DNA of 8,016 nucleotides, from assembly GCA_029936295.1 (NCBI GenBank), contig JAPYTH010000046.1:1-8016 (forward strand), in the 5' to 3' direction. The stretch is from TMED109 sp015660425. GTDB lineage: Bacteria > Pseudomonadota > Alphaproteobacteria > TMED109. Of the stretch, positions 1-7,250 are shown one piece after another (position 1 is the stretch's first letter; each line of letters opens with the position of its first letter). A model generated the notes under the pieces. That model ran no database searches, had not been told where the DNA came from, and saw only the letters and a program-made list of their open reading frames with translations. The position numbers were made by a program, and so were the translations under genes.

Positions 1-20
1 TTATTAACTATAACAAACCT

Positions 21-55
21 AAAAAAAACGAAGATGATATGATTAAAAATCATCT
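21..55 (-). terminator. Shortened copy of the rRNA-type terminator, at the end of the receptor operon
   Basis: Read on the minus strand this is a 7-bp stem (arms 49-55 and 32-38, AGATGAT with ATCATCT) around a 10-nt loop, then TCG and eight T residues (28-21). It lies about 50 nt past the stop codon of the DUF1330 gene and would plausibly end that operon. Bases 22-55 are identical to 7615-7648, inside the 5S rRNA terminator, but the outer part of the stem is missing because the match breaks at 56. The stem is therefore only half the length of the right-hand copy, and termination is probably weaker. Confidence 0.55.
22..55. repeat. 34-bp direct repeat, left copy
   Basis: This is identical, base for base, to 7615-7648, at an offset of 7593 bp. 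The match covers the A-tract, one hairpin arm, the loop and seven bases of the other arm. It ends at 21/7614 (a versus g) and at 56/7649 (a versus t). The two copies bracket all six main protein genes. This is what an integration site duplicated at the end of an rRNA operon would look like. Independent copying of a terminator, or a contig-joining artefact, are alternatives. Confidence 0.8.
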
Positions 56-104
56 AACTTATCTATTATTACTTGCTCTTTTCTTATGTAATGTTTAGAT
101 CATC

Positions 105-779
105 TTAGTTAAAACCAGTTACACTGAAATTTCCAGCACCAGTTCTTATTGGTATTGCGACATTCTGATATTTATCACAATACCAGAATTCATTTATACT
201 TTGCATTGATTGCCACTTAGATATAGCAAATATATCTTCATTCCATTTACCATGTAATAAATTAATACCTTCTGATGATGTTAAGACTATATAGTAACTT
301 TTTTGTTCAATCATAATTTCAAATAGTATTTCACGGTATTTCTCAATAGTTTTTTGATCAGAAACTTTACCCTCTATTACTAATAGAGTTTTATTTTCAT
401 TGAATTTAAATATTCTTGATTCATAAGAAGCAATTGTTGGAATTGGATCATTTACTAAACCATCATCAGGTAGTCCATCAGCTATAAAAGCAATAATATC
501 ATTTCTACAATTTATTGTTAATTTGTCAAAAATGTTTTTATGTTCCTTGCTATTCCAGTAATCTTCGGCTGCAACACTTCCACTTACCCATTTTAAAATT
601 AAAGTGGAAAATGGAATACTCCCGATCTCAAATACCCCTATATCAGTAGATTTAACTGACCCGAGTATCTCTGCTCCACTGGAAGAAACAGTCTTCATTA
701 TGAAATTGAAATACATATCAACTTCATTGTTATCAGTTTCTGGATAAACTCTAAAAACTAAATAGGCAGGATTTACCAT
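105..779 (-). CDS. Protein with two tandem DUF1330-like (dimeric alpha-beta barrel) domains
   Basis: The product has 224 residues and no signal peptide or membrane segment, so it is probably cytoplasmic. The second half (about residues 130-223) has the DUF1330 pattern: an opening strand (LLVIEG), a helix, a central strand with HGKW, then a tryptophan and the stretch NEFWYCDKYQNVAIPIRTGA, which matches the family's conserved end. The first half (about 5-105) has the same order of elements, including AEDYWNSKEHKNIFDKL, so the protein looks like an internal duplication. DUF1330 proteins are usually about 95 residues and dimerise; one fused chain could form the two-domain barrel alone. The reaction is unknown; relatives with this fold bind or transform small molecules. 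It is the last gene of the minus-strand set, 83 nt after the hydrolase-fold gene. No clear Shine-Dalgarno precedes the ATG. Confidence 0.75.
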   Translation of the reverse strand: MVNPAYLVFRVYPETDNNEVDMYFNFIMKTVSSSGAEILGSVKSTDIGVFEIGSIPFSTLILKWVSGSVAAEDYWNSKEHKNIFDKLTINCRNDIIAFIADGLPDDGLVNDPIPTIASYESRIFKFNENKTLLVIEGKVSDQKTIEKYREILFEIMIEQKSYYIVLTSSEGINLLHGKWNEDIFAISKWQSMQSINEFWYCDKYQNVAIPIRTGAGNFSVTGFN

Positions 780-862
780 AAATAAATATTAGAAAACTTG
801 GAAATGAAACAATGAGCTAATATTCAACTCACAATTATCTACTGTATTTTGTATCCACAGAA

Positions 863-1801
863 TTAATTTATGAAATTTATAATTGATTTATTATATTTAT
901 TACTTTCTTCCCAGAAAGGAGCATGCCCAGAATCATTAAATATAACCAGTTCAGAATTAGGTATTTGCATTTGCATCCACTGACCTAATGATGTAGGAAA
1001 TACTTGATTTTTTTCACCTCCATATAATAGTAATGTTGGGAGATTAATTGTAGATAACATATCTCTATAGTCTTTTTTCGCCATATCATCGACAAATTCT
1101 GCTACCACCTCTGTAGGTGTTAGGTATGTGTTTATTAGCATTTCTTCAAGTATCTGATCATTCGGGATTTGATTAAATCCAGTGACTACAAAATTATTGA
1201 GTACATCTCTATCCGCTCTTACAGAATCTGCAAAACCTGCTGCCGCTTCTTGTGGAAAGTCTCCAAATGTAGGGTGATCCCATCCTGGAGCAGATACTAA
1301 TCTTGGAGTAACTTCTGATAATATTATTGAACTCAATCGGTCATTTCCAAAATCTTTCAAATACTGAAGAATTGATAAAGCGCCAATTGCCATGCCACCT
1401 AGAACTACATCATCCAAATCTAGCTTAATTAATATTTCATTGATATCACTAGCTAATTGATTAACATTATACCCGGAATTTGGTTTACCCGAAAAACCAT
1501 GACCTCTCATATCCACTGCAATTACTCTAAAATGTTCACTTAGTTCGGGTATATTCTTTTGCCAGAAGTAATCTGCACCGAACATTAGATTATGTATTAG
1601 AACAAGTGGTTTACCTTTACCCTCGTCTATATAGAATATCGGAACTCCATCATCAAGCCTTAAGTAATTATGTTTAAATGGTGATTCCATTTTATTTCCT
1701 CCCCTAATATATTTATAAGTTTCACTGCTCAAAACCTTTGATTTAAATGAAAAAGATGTGGCTAGTGCTCCTGCTCCAAGCATTAGACTTCTCCTATTCA
1801 T
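863..1801 (-). CDS. Alpha/beta-hydrolase-fold protein with Tat-like leader and altered catalytic triad
   Basis: The product has 312 residues. Residues 1-20 look like a twin-arginine signal (NRRS, then a hydrophobic stretch LMLGAGALA). The fold is clear from LVLIHN (66-71, oxyanion-hole strand), DMRGHGFSGKP (97-107), the nucleophile-elbow region GGMAIG (135-140), YGGEKNQVFP (260-269) and SGHAPFWEE (291-299). The usual G-x-Ser-x-G is G-M-Ala-I-G, so the nucleophile is Ala138. The usual G-E-x-Asp is G-E-K-Asn265, and only His293 of the triad remains. The oxyanion-hole HG is HN. It is therefore probably not an ordinary esterase or lactonase; it may be a binding protein or catalyse differently. 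An internal ATG at codon 38 (1690-1688) has a strong ribosome-binding site and would give 275 residues without the leader. The gene starts 37 nt after the receptor stop, so it is probably co-transcribed with it. Confidence 0.85.
   Translation of the reverse strand: MNRRSLMLGAGALATSFSFKSKVLSSETYKYIRGGNKMESPFKHNYLRLDDGVPIFYIDEGKGKPLVLIHNLMFGADYFWQKNIPELSEHFRVIAVDMRGHGFSGKPNSGYNVNQLASDINEILIKLDLDDVVLGGMAIGALSILQYLKDFGNDRLSSIILSEVTPRLVSAPGWDHPTFGDFPQEAAAGFADSVRADRDVLNNFVVTGFNQIPNDQILEEMLINTYLTPTEVVAEFVDDMAKKDYRDMLSTINLPTLLLYGGEKNQVFPTSLGQWMQMQIPNSELVIFNDSGHAPFWEESNKYNKSIINFIN
1698..1705 (-). promoter_or_regulatory. Strong internal ribosome-binding site before codon 38 of the hydrolase-fold gene
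   Basis: The minus strand reads AGGGGAGG, then seven bases, then ATG (1690-1688), in frame with the longer gene. This is a better Shine-Dalgarno than the one at the annotated start, where AGAAG directly abuts the ATG. It encodes residues R-G-G just after the Tat-like leader. It could produce a leaderless cytoplasmic form or be the true start. Chance is possible. Confidence 0.45.
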
Positions 1802-1838
1802 CTTCTAATTAAAATTAAATATTAGAAAAATAAATTAT

Positions 1839-4052
1839 TCAAAAATTAAAACTCATTTTTATACCATAAGTTCTTGGAGGTCCAAAAACTCCTTGTGGTA
1901 CTGTCTGTCCAGTAACAACTCCTGATTCTAAAATATCAGTTATATAATCTTCATCTGTAAGATTATGAATATAGAAAGATAATTCCCAATTTACGTTTTG
2001 AGGTTTATATTTGGCATTAAAATTGAGAAGATTAAAACTATCTTGAGACACACTTTCTCTATTAAATTGTGTAAAGTATTGTTTGCCTTGTTTCTGATAA
2101 GAACCATTTAGTGTAAGGTCTGCCCCATTTTCAAGTACTACATTATAAATTCCAATTACATTTGCTGTTAACTTTGGTGATCGAGGTAACTCATTTCCAG
2201 CAAGTTGTTTTATTGGCACACCCGGGCTACCAGGATCTTGTGTAACAAAGTCATCATAGTGTGTATTTAGATATGCAGCATTAGCTTGGATTCTAAAATT
2301 ATCATTAATTAATGCTAGAATTTCCAGCTCAGCGCCTTTTATTGTAGAACCAGCTGCGTTAAGAAGTATTGATTGTAGATTCTCTACTCTACCAACTTGC
2401 ATATCTGAATAATCATAGTAAAAAGCTGAAAAATTAGTCTGCAATCTCCCTTCTTTCAAAGTCCTTTTTAGACCTACTTCATAACTCCAAACGAATTCAG
2501 GATCGTACGCATCTTGGACTGCTAATAAATTAAAACCACCACTTTTAAATCCCTTTGAAATATTTGCATAAAACATACTTTCATCTGAAATAAAATAATC
2601 GACACCAATTCTTGGTGTAAATGAATTCCATGATTCATCACCAGAGACTTGCGAGACGACAAAAAATCTATCATCTATGTAGTTAGCTTTTTTATTTTCA
2701 TGATTGTATCTTGCTCCAAAATGCAATCTCAGCTTTTCATTAATGTTATTAGTAACTTGTCCAAATATTGCATATGCAGTTGTTTCATGTTCACCATCTA
2801 TCAGTAGGTTTAGCGGTAAATCAAGACCAAGAGGTAATGGGATACCTATAAAAGTTTCTGAATCTTCTTGAATATAGAAAGCTCCAATGATCCAGTTACG
2901 ATCATCAGAATCAGGAGAAGATAAACGTATTTCTTGTGTAAATTGCTCTGAGCTTTCTTTTTGAAAATAGTTCACTAAGAAAACATCAACACCATCGCCA
3001 TCATTTAACCACATAGAGTCTATATCTCTAAATGAAGTATGAGACACAAACGAATTACCATTATCCAAATCTAATGTAATTTTCGCTGAAAGACCATCCT
3101 GGTTCCATTCTCCTGCATTTTCTAGTGTTCTAGTGCTACCAGGAATATGGAATTCAAAACCCTCAGATAAAGTTCTTAGATCAGTAGGGTGAACAGCATT
3201 AGGAAATGGAACGGGAGCATAAGACGCCTCCATCCAAGGTAATGGCCATATTAAATACTTATATGCAACAGGATTGCTACTATCTCTATATAAATCTGCC
3301 TTTAAGTCTATTGTTAGAATATCACTAGGCCTAATATTTAGTTGAACTTTTAATGCAGATAAGTCTTGTGTATCTAATTCATCGAGACCTCTGTCTGCTG
3401 CTCCAGGAAAAATATTTTTAGTATATCCATCTCTTTCAGCATGAAGAAATGAAATTCTACCCAGCGCTGTATCATTTATGGGTCCACTAATTGCTCCATC
3501 CAATCTAGTGCTACCATAATTTCCAAAAGACATATTTAGAATTTTTTCTGACTCTTCACTTGGTTTATTTGAAATTACATTAATAGCTCCTCCAGTAGCA
3601 TTTCTTCCATATAATGTTCCTTGTGGTCCTCTCAAAACTTCAATACGTTCAACATCAAAAAAGTCAAAATTAGCAACTGAAGATCTTGCTACGTAAGTAC
3701 CATCTAAATGTAACGCCACACTTGGATCTCCGCCGATAGTAAGATTCTCATTACCTACTCCTCGCATAGTAACTTTTCCAATAACCTGTCGTTGAATAAC
3801 CAAGCCTGGTGTGTAATAAGAAAGTTGTTCAGAATCAGTAATACCATAATTAGATAGATCATCACCTGAAAAAACACTTATAGATATTGGTGTTTCTTGT
3901 AATGACGCCATTCTTTTTTCTGCTGTTACTACAATTTCTTCTATTTGCTGTGAATAACTAGTTGGGATAGAAAACATTGCTAAAGGAATTAACAAGAATA
4001 AAGGAATTAAATGGTTATTGATTATCTTTTTATTAAATGCATACAAAGACAT
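1839..4052 (-). CDS. TonB-dependent outer-membrane receptor
   Basis: This is a 737-residue, full-length receptor for energy-dependent uptake across the outer membrane. It opens with a Sec signal peptide (charged start, hydrophobic core at about 14-29, probable cleavage near SYSQQ, 32-36). The TonB box EEIVVTA (38-44) follows. The plug domain (about 45-165) includes TPISISVFSGDDL, TMRGVGNEN, VALHLDGTYVAR and the signature RGPQGTLYGRNATGGAIN (141-158). The beta-barrel runs to the end and closes with GPPRTYGIKMSFNF, whose terminal Phe is the usual barrel-assembly signal. The ligand cannot be read from sequence; no haem, siderophore or B12 gene is nearby, and the dehydrogenase neighbours suggest an organic carbon source. 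A good Shine-Dalgarno, GGAGGA (4066-4061), lies upstream of the ATG. It is the first gene of the minus-strand set and diverges from the IclR-type regulator. Confidence 0.95.
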   Translation of the reverse strand: MSLYAFNKKIINNHLIPLFLLIPLAMFSIPTSYSQQIEEIVVTAEKRMASLQETPISISVFSGDDLSNYGITDSEQLSYYTPGLVIQRQVIGKVTMRGVGNENLTIGGDPSVALHLDGTYVARSSVANFDFFDVERIEVLRGPQGTLYGRNATGGAINVISNKPSEESEKILNMSFGNYGSTRLDGAISGPINDTALGRISFLHAERDGYTKNIFPGAADRGLDELDTQDLSALKVQLNIRPSDILTIDLKADLYRDSSNPVAYKYLIWPLPWMEASYAPVPFPNAVHPTDLRTLSEGFEFHIPGSTRTLENAGEWNQDGLSAKITLDLDNGNSFVSHTSFRDIDSMWLNDGDGVDVFLVNYFQKESSEQFTQEIRLSSPDSDDRNWIIGAFYIQEDSETFIGIPLPLGLDLPLNLLIDGEHETTAYAIFGQVTNNINEKLRLHFGARYNHENKKANYIDDRFFVVSQVSGDESWNSFTPRIGVDYFISDESMFYANISKGFKSGGFNLLAVQDAYDPEFVWSYEVGLKRTLKEGRLQTNFSAFYYDYSDMQVGRVENLQSILLNAAGSTIKGAELEILALINDNFRIQANAAYLNTHYDDFVTQDPGSPGVPIKQLAGNELPRSPKLTANVIGIYNVVLENGADLTLNGSYQKQGKQYFTQFNRESVSQDSFNLLNFNAKYKPQNVNWELSFYIHNLTDEDYITDILESGVVTGQTVPQGVFGPPRTYGIKMSFNF

Positions 4053-4087
4053 AATGAGTATCCTCCATGATTAATCGATACACCTAA

Positions 4088-4115
4088 ATTTAACTGCGAC
4101 TAGAAAATAATGCAA
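4088..4115 (-). promoter_or_regulatory. Possible promoter of the TonB-receptor operon
   Basis: On the minus strand, TTGCAT (4115-4110) and TTAAAT (4093-4088) are separated by 16 bases, upstream of the Shine-Dalgarno and ATG of the receptor. Both boxes are imperfect, and AT-rich DNA offers many such pairs, so this is tentative. The palindrome at 4135-4148 lies about 20 bp upstream of the -35-like box. Confidence 0.25.
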
Positions 4116-4134
4116 GTTTATATATGTTATTACC

Positions 4135-4148
4135 ATACATATATGTAT
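4135..4148. promoter_or_regulatory. 14-bp perfect palindrome, candidate IclR-type operator
   Basis: ATACATATATGTAT is its own reverse complement and lies near the middle of the divergent region between the receptor and the regulator. It continues to the right as ATG, giving ATACATAT-ATGTATATG. A closely similar sequence with four more bases in the middle lies at 5084-5104, in front of the E1 gene. IclR-family proteins bind short palindromes, often beside their own gene, so this is a reasonable operator candidate. Low sequence complexity is the main caution. Confidence 0.4.
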
Positions 4149-4188
4149 ATGCTTACAAAGTAGAATTATTTACTGTATTTAAAAGAAA

Positions 4189-4216
4189 TTGAAACATTGC
4201 ACTAAATGACTATAAT
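4189..4216 (+). promoter_or_regulatory. Sigma-70-type promoter of the IclR-family regulator
   Basis: TTGAAA (4189-4194) and a consensus TATAAT (4211-4216) are separated by 16 bases. This is the best promoter-like pair in the window. Transcription would begin near 4223, leaving a leader of about 74 nt before the ATG at 4297. Confidence 0.55.
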
Positions 4217-4260
4217 TCATTGAAATCTGAACTCAAAAAAACATTAAAAAGAAATTTTTC

Positions 4261-4276
4261 CCAATTTACCAATTTA
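4261..4276. repeat. 8-bp perfect tandem repeat in the regulator leader
   Basis: CCAATTTA occurs twice in succession (4261-4268 and 4269-4276), 20 bp before the regulator's ATG and downstream of its predicted promoter. It is short and may be chance in AT-rich DNA, but its place allows a role in autoregulation. Confidence 0.4.
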
Positions 4277-4296
4277 AAAAAAATCACATTTAATTT

Positions 4297-5070
4297 ATGA
4301 AGAGTAATATAAATAGTGTTAAATCTGCTGATAGGGTGTTTCAAATTATGGAGCTTTTTCAACAAGAAAAAACTCCACTTGCAGCTAGGAATATATCAAA
4401 AAAGCTTGCTATGCCAAGATCCAGTACAAATGTACTTATAAAAACAATGGTAAAAAGAGGTTACCTTGGATACAACAAAAATCATTTTACATATTTTCCT
4501 ACAACTAAAATTGCAGAACTCTCTGAATGGGCATTAGAACATTTTTTTCATCATCAAGAAGAACTTGACGCTATTTGTGAAAAACTAAGTAACGAAACAC
4601 GCGAAACAGTCTCAATAACAGTAATAAGCAATGATGAAGCACAATTTGTGAATGTAATTCCTGGATTATTACCAGTTACTCTTAAAATATATGAAGGTTC
4701 CAAAATATCCTTATTTCATTCAGCTTGCGGTCTAGCACTTTTATCACTCCAGGAAGAAGGGCAAATTATTAAACTAATTGAATCTTTTAATAACAAGATA
4801 GGCTCATCAACTAATAATATCGATAAAACTGAAATCTTAGAGAAAATAAATATAGTAAATAAAAGATTGGTCTCAATTGATTATGAGGGAGCCTATGAAG
4901 ATGCTGGTGCTTTATCAATAGGTATTCCTGAAACTATATTTGGGAAACCTATAGCAATTTCTGTAAGTGGGCCTGCGCAAAGAATACAAAACAAAGAAAC
5001 AAAAATTGAAAATATTTTAAAAGCAATTGTGCTTCCTTATTTTGTTAAATCCCAAATAACTAAGTCTTAA
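4297..5070 (+). CDS. IclR-family transcriptional regulator
   Basis: The product has 257 residues, the usual IclR length. The N-terminal winged helix-turn-helix (about 5-75) reads SADRVFQIMELF, then LAARNISKKLAMPRSSTNVLIKTMVKRGYL, where the recognition helix is expected, and a wing. The C-terminal effector-binding domain (about 88-250) includes SITVISNDEAQFVNVIP, the HSACGLALL segment (141-149) typical of the family, DYEGAYEDAGALSIGIP (195-211) and IAISVSGPAQRI. IclR proteins sense small organic molecules and repress or activate neighbouring catabolic genes. Here the gene diverges from the receptor operon and sits 128 bp upstream of the E1 gene in the same direction, so it is well placed to control both. 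No Shine-Dalgarno precedes the ATG. The effector is unknown. Confidence 0.92.
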   Translation: MKSNINSVKSADRVFQIMELFQQEKTPLAARNISKKLAMPRSSTNVLIKTMVKRGYLGYNKNHFTYFPTTKIAELSEWALEHFFHHQEELDAICEKLSNETRETVSITVISNDEAQFVNVIPGLLPVTLKIYEGSKISLFHSACGLALLSLQEEGQIIKLIESFNNKIGSSTNNIDKTEILEKINIVNKRLVSIDYEGAYEDAGALSIGIPETIFGKPIAISVSGPAQRIQNKETKIENILKAIVLPYFVKSQITKS

Positions 5071-5083
5071 TTTATAAGTTTAA

Positions 5084-5104
5084 ATACATATCTATATGTG
5101 TATG
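5084..5104. promoter_or_regulatory. Candidate IclR-type operator upstream of the E1 gene
   Basis: ATACATATCTATATGTGTAT (5084-5103) followed by G contains an inverted repeat, ACATAT-CT-ATATGT. It shares ATACATAT at its left and ATGTRTATG at its right with the palindrome region at 4135-4151. It lies just after the regulator's stop and about 95 bp before the E1 start. A weak promoter-like pair downstream (TTGATT 5126-5131, TATCTT 5150-5155) would place it upstream of the -35 box, which suits an activator better than a repressor, but that promoter call is weak. Confidence 0.35.
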
Positions 5105-5109
5105 ATTTC

Positions 5110-5125
5110 ATATATATATATATAT
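5110..5125. repeat. AT dinucleotide repeat between operator candidate and E1 gene
   Basis: Eight consecutive AT units lie between the palindrome at 5084-5104 and the E1 start. Such runs bend or melt easily and can change length by slippage. Whether it affects expression cannot be told from one sequence. Confidence 0.6.
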
Positions 5126-5198
5126 TTGATTTTTTAATAGAAAATTATGTATCTTTACTTATATATATCTAATAAAAATATTTTTAAAGGTTTTCAAG

Positions 5199-7226
5199 AT
5201 GACTAATAAATTTAATATCCAGAATATAGAACCTAATATCTTAAAAGATATTTATACCATGATGTTTAGGATCCAAGAATGTGATCAACGTATTCAACGC
5301 TGGTTGACTGCTGGAAAACTGCAATTCCAGTACTATCCATGTGGAGGACAAGAAGCAATACCTTCTGCTTTTACCGCATTGCTCAATGATGATGACTATA
5401 TGATAACTACTTATAGGTGTATTCATGATGTATTAGCTAAAGGCTCTTCTGTTAAAGATGTTTTTTCAGAGATTGCTGGAAAAAAGGAAGGCTTATGTCA
5501 AGGTAAAGGTGGTCCTATGCATCTTTCTGATCCCGAGAAAGGTTTAATGGTAACCTCAGGGATAGTAGGTGGAGGAGTGCCTATTGCTAATGGATTTGGT
5601 TTAAGTTCTATACTAAATAAAACGGGTAAAATAACACTTGTTAGTTTTGGTGATGGAGCAGCAAATATTGGAGCAGTTCATGAAGCAATGAATTTAGCAG
5701 CCTTATGGCAACTTCCAGTTATATTTTTATGCCAGAATAATCAATATGCGGAATACACTGCTTATTCTGACTCTACAAAAAGTAAAAACCTTACTAAACG
5801 TGCGGATAGTTACGAAATGCATAGTATTAATGTTGATGGTAGAAACCCTGTCTCTCTATATTATGCAGCCAAAGAGGCAATAGATAGAGCTAGAGACAAT
5901 AAAGGACCAACATTTGTAGAAGCAGTTTGTGATAGGCTTCAAGGACATGCCTTCGGATCTGAAGAGGAGCACATGGATCAAGAAAAGTTATCTTATGCAA
6001 AGAATAATTCTCCTATAAAAAAGTTTCGTGAACAATTAATTTCTGAAAATATTCTTTCAATTGATGAAATTGAACAAATTGAAGCTGATGCAACTAATGA
6101 AGTAGATAATGCTGAAGAATATACTGAAAAGTGTTTGCCCCCAACAGAAAGTGATCTTTATGATGATGTTTTCTCGGATAATAGAGATATTCCTGACTTA
6201 GATTCTTCAGTTCATAGTTTAGAACCTAGAATAATAAATGAGGAAAATTCTGAAAATATCACTTATTGTCAATCAATTACAAATACTCTTGATTATGCTC
6301 TTGGAACTGATGAATCAATAGTCATAATGGGAGAAGATATTGCAGACCCCGCAGGAGGAGTTGTAAAAGCAACATATGGACTATCTACGAAATATGGACT
6401 AGAGCGTGTCAGACCAACCCCTATATCTGAACAAGCAATAGTAGGAGCTGCTATTGGTGCTTCGATGGCAGGATTAAGACCAGTTGCTGAAATTATGGTA
6501 AATGATTTCCTTGGGGTATGCATGGATCAGGTAACTAATCATGCAGCAAAATTAAGATACATGTCAGGTGGTAAAACCAATGTACCTATAACAATAAGAA
6601 CGATGATAGCCGGAAATGTTGGTAGCTTTGGAGCTCAGCATTCACAATCTCTTGAATCTTGGTTGACACATTCTCCAGGAATAAAAGTAGTGGCGCCAGG
6701 GACACCTAGTGATCTAAAAGGACTACTTCTATCTTGTATTTATGATGATGATCCATGTGTTGTCATGGAGTCAATGGGTCTGTATTTTGGTTCTGGGCAG
6801 GTACCAATAGGTGATTATAGAATTCCATTGGGTTTAGCAGACATTAAAAGAGAGGGTTCAGATATAACAATTATTACATATGGAGCTTCATTACTGAATG
6901 CTCTAGAAGTAGCTAGTGAACTTGAAAATGATGGCATTAGTGTAGAAGTTCTAGATTTACGTTCATTAGTCCCATTAGATAAGAATTCAATTTTAAACTC
7001 TGTAAGAAAGACAAAAAGAGCAGTTGTGCTTCATGGAGCAGTAAAGTTCTGTGGTTTTGGTGCAGAAATATCATCTTTTATACATGAAAACTTATTTACT
7101 GATCTTAAGAAACCAGTCGCTAGAATAGGATCTGCTTATACACCAATTCCTTTTTCAAAAGATTTAGAAAACTATCATTTCCCTAATAATGAGAATATTA
7201 AAGCTACCATAAAGAATTTAATGTAA
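5199..7226 (+). CDS. Fused alpha-beta E1 subunit of a thiamine-diphosphate 2-oxoacid/acetoin-type dehydrogenase
   Basis: The product has 675 residues: an E1-alpha half (about 10-325) and an E1-beta half (about 352-675), joined by a variable acidic linker. The alpha half has GGQEAIPSAF (49-58), QGKGGPMHLSDPEKG (101-115) and the thiamine-diphosphate motif, GDG at 151-153 to NN at 180-181. It also has AEYTAYS, as in acetoin-dehydrogenase alpha subunits, and RLQGH (246-250). The beta half has IVIMGEDIADPAGGV (374-388), PISEQAIVGAAIG with probable catalytic Glu411, and QHSQSLE with probable active-site His481. These enzymes decarboxylate a 2-oxoacid, or cleave acetoin, and pass the acyl group to a lipoyl lysine. 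Which substrate is used here is unknown; acetoin-like or branched-chain oxoacids are the nearest guesses. AAAGG lies 8 bases before the ATG. The next gene is a lipoyl carrier. No E2 core or E3 is in the window. Confidence 0.9.
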   Translation: MTNKFNIQNIEPNILKDIYTMMFRIQECDQRIQRWLTAGKLQFQYYPCGGQEAIPSAFTALLNDDDYMITTYRCIHDVLAKGSSVKDVFSEIAGKKEGLCQGKGGPMHLSDPEKGLMVTSGIVGGGVPIANGFGLSSILNKTGKITLVSFGDGAANIGAVHEAMNLAALWQLPVIFLCQNNQYAEYTAYSDSTKSKNLTKRADSYEMHSINVDGRNPVSLYYAAKEAIDRARDNKGPTFVEAVCDRLQGHAFGSEEEHMDQEKLSYAKNNSPIKKFREQLISENILSIDEIEQIEADATNEVDNAEEYTEKCLPPTESDLYDDVFSDNRDIPDLDSSVHSLEPRIINEENSENITYCQSITNTLDYALGTDESIVIMGEDIADPAGGVVKATYGLSTKYGLERVRPTPISEQAIVGAAIGASMAGLRPVAEIMVNDFLGVCMDQVTNHAAKLRYMSGGKTNVPITIRTMIAGNVGSFGAQHSQSLESWLTHSPGIKVVAPGTPSDLKGLLLSCIYDDDPCVVMESMGLYFGSGQVPIGDYRIPLGLADIKREGSDITIITYGASLLNALEVASELENDGISVEVLDLRSLVPLDKNSILNSVRKTKRAVVLHGAVKFCGFGAEISSFIHENLFTDLKKPVARIGSAYTPIPFSKDLENYHFPNNENIKATIKNLM

Positions 7227-7250
7227 TTAAAGTTTATTTCAAACACTTGA

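Noticed and set aside
4135..4216. CRISPR, tRNA or riboswitch in the divergent region
   Set aside because: There are no regularly spaced repeats, no cloverleaf pattern and no recognised aptamer core; only promoter- and operator-like elements are seen.
5173..5186. 14-bp palindrome TAAAAATATTTTTA just before the E1 ribosome-binding site
   Set aside because: It is made only of A and T in an AT-rich stretch and has little pairing strength; chance is the simplest explanation.
5241..5426. 61-codon open frame on the minus strand inside the E1 gene
   Set aside because: It is wholly inside a clearly coding, conserved gene on the other strand, has no ribosome-binding site and resembles no family.
6293..6523. 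76-codon open frame on the minus strand inside the E1-beta half
   Set aside because: It shadows the conserved GED and PISEQAIVG coding region and shows no independent evidence of being a gene.
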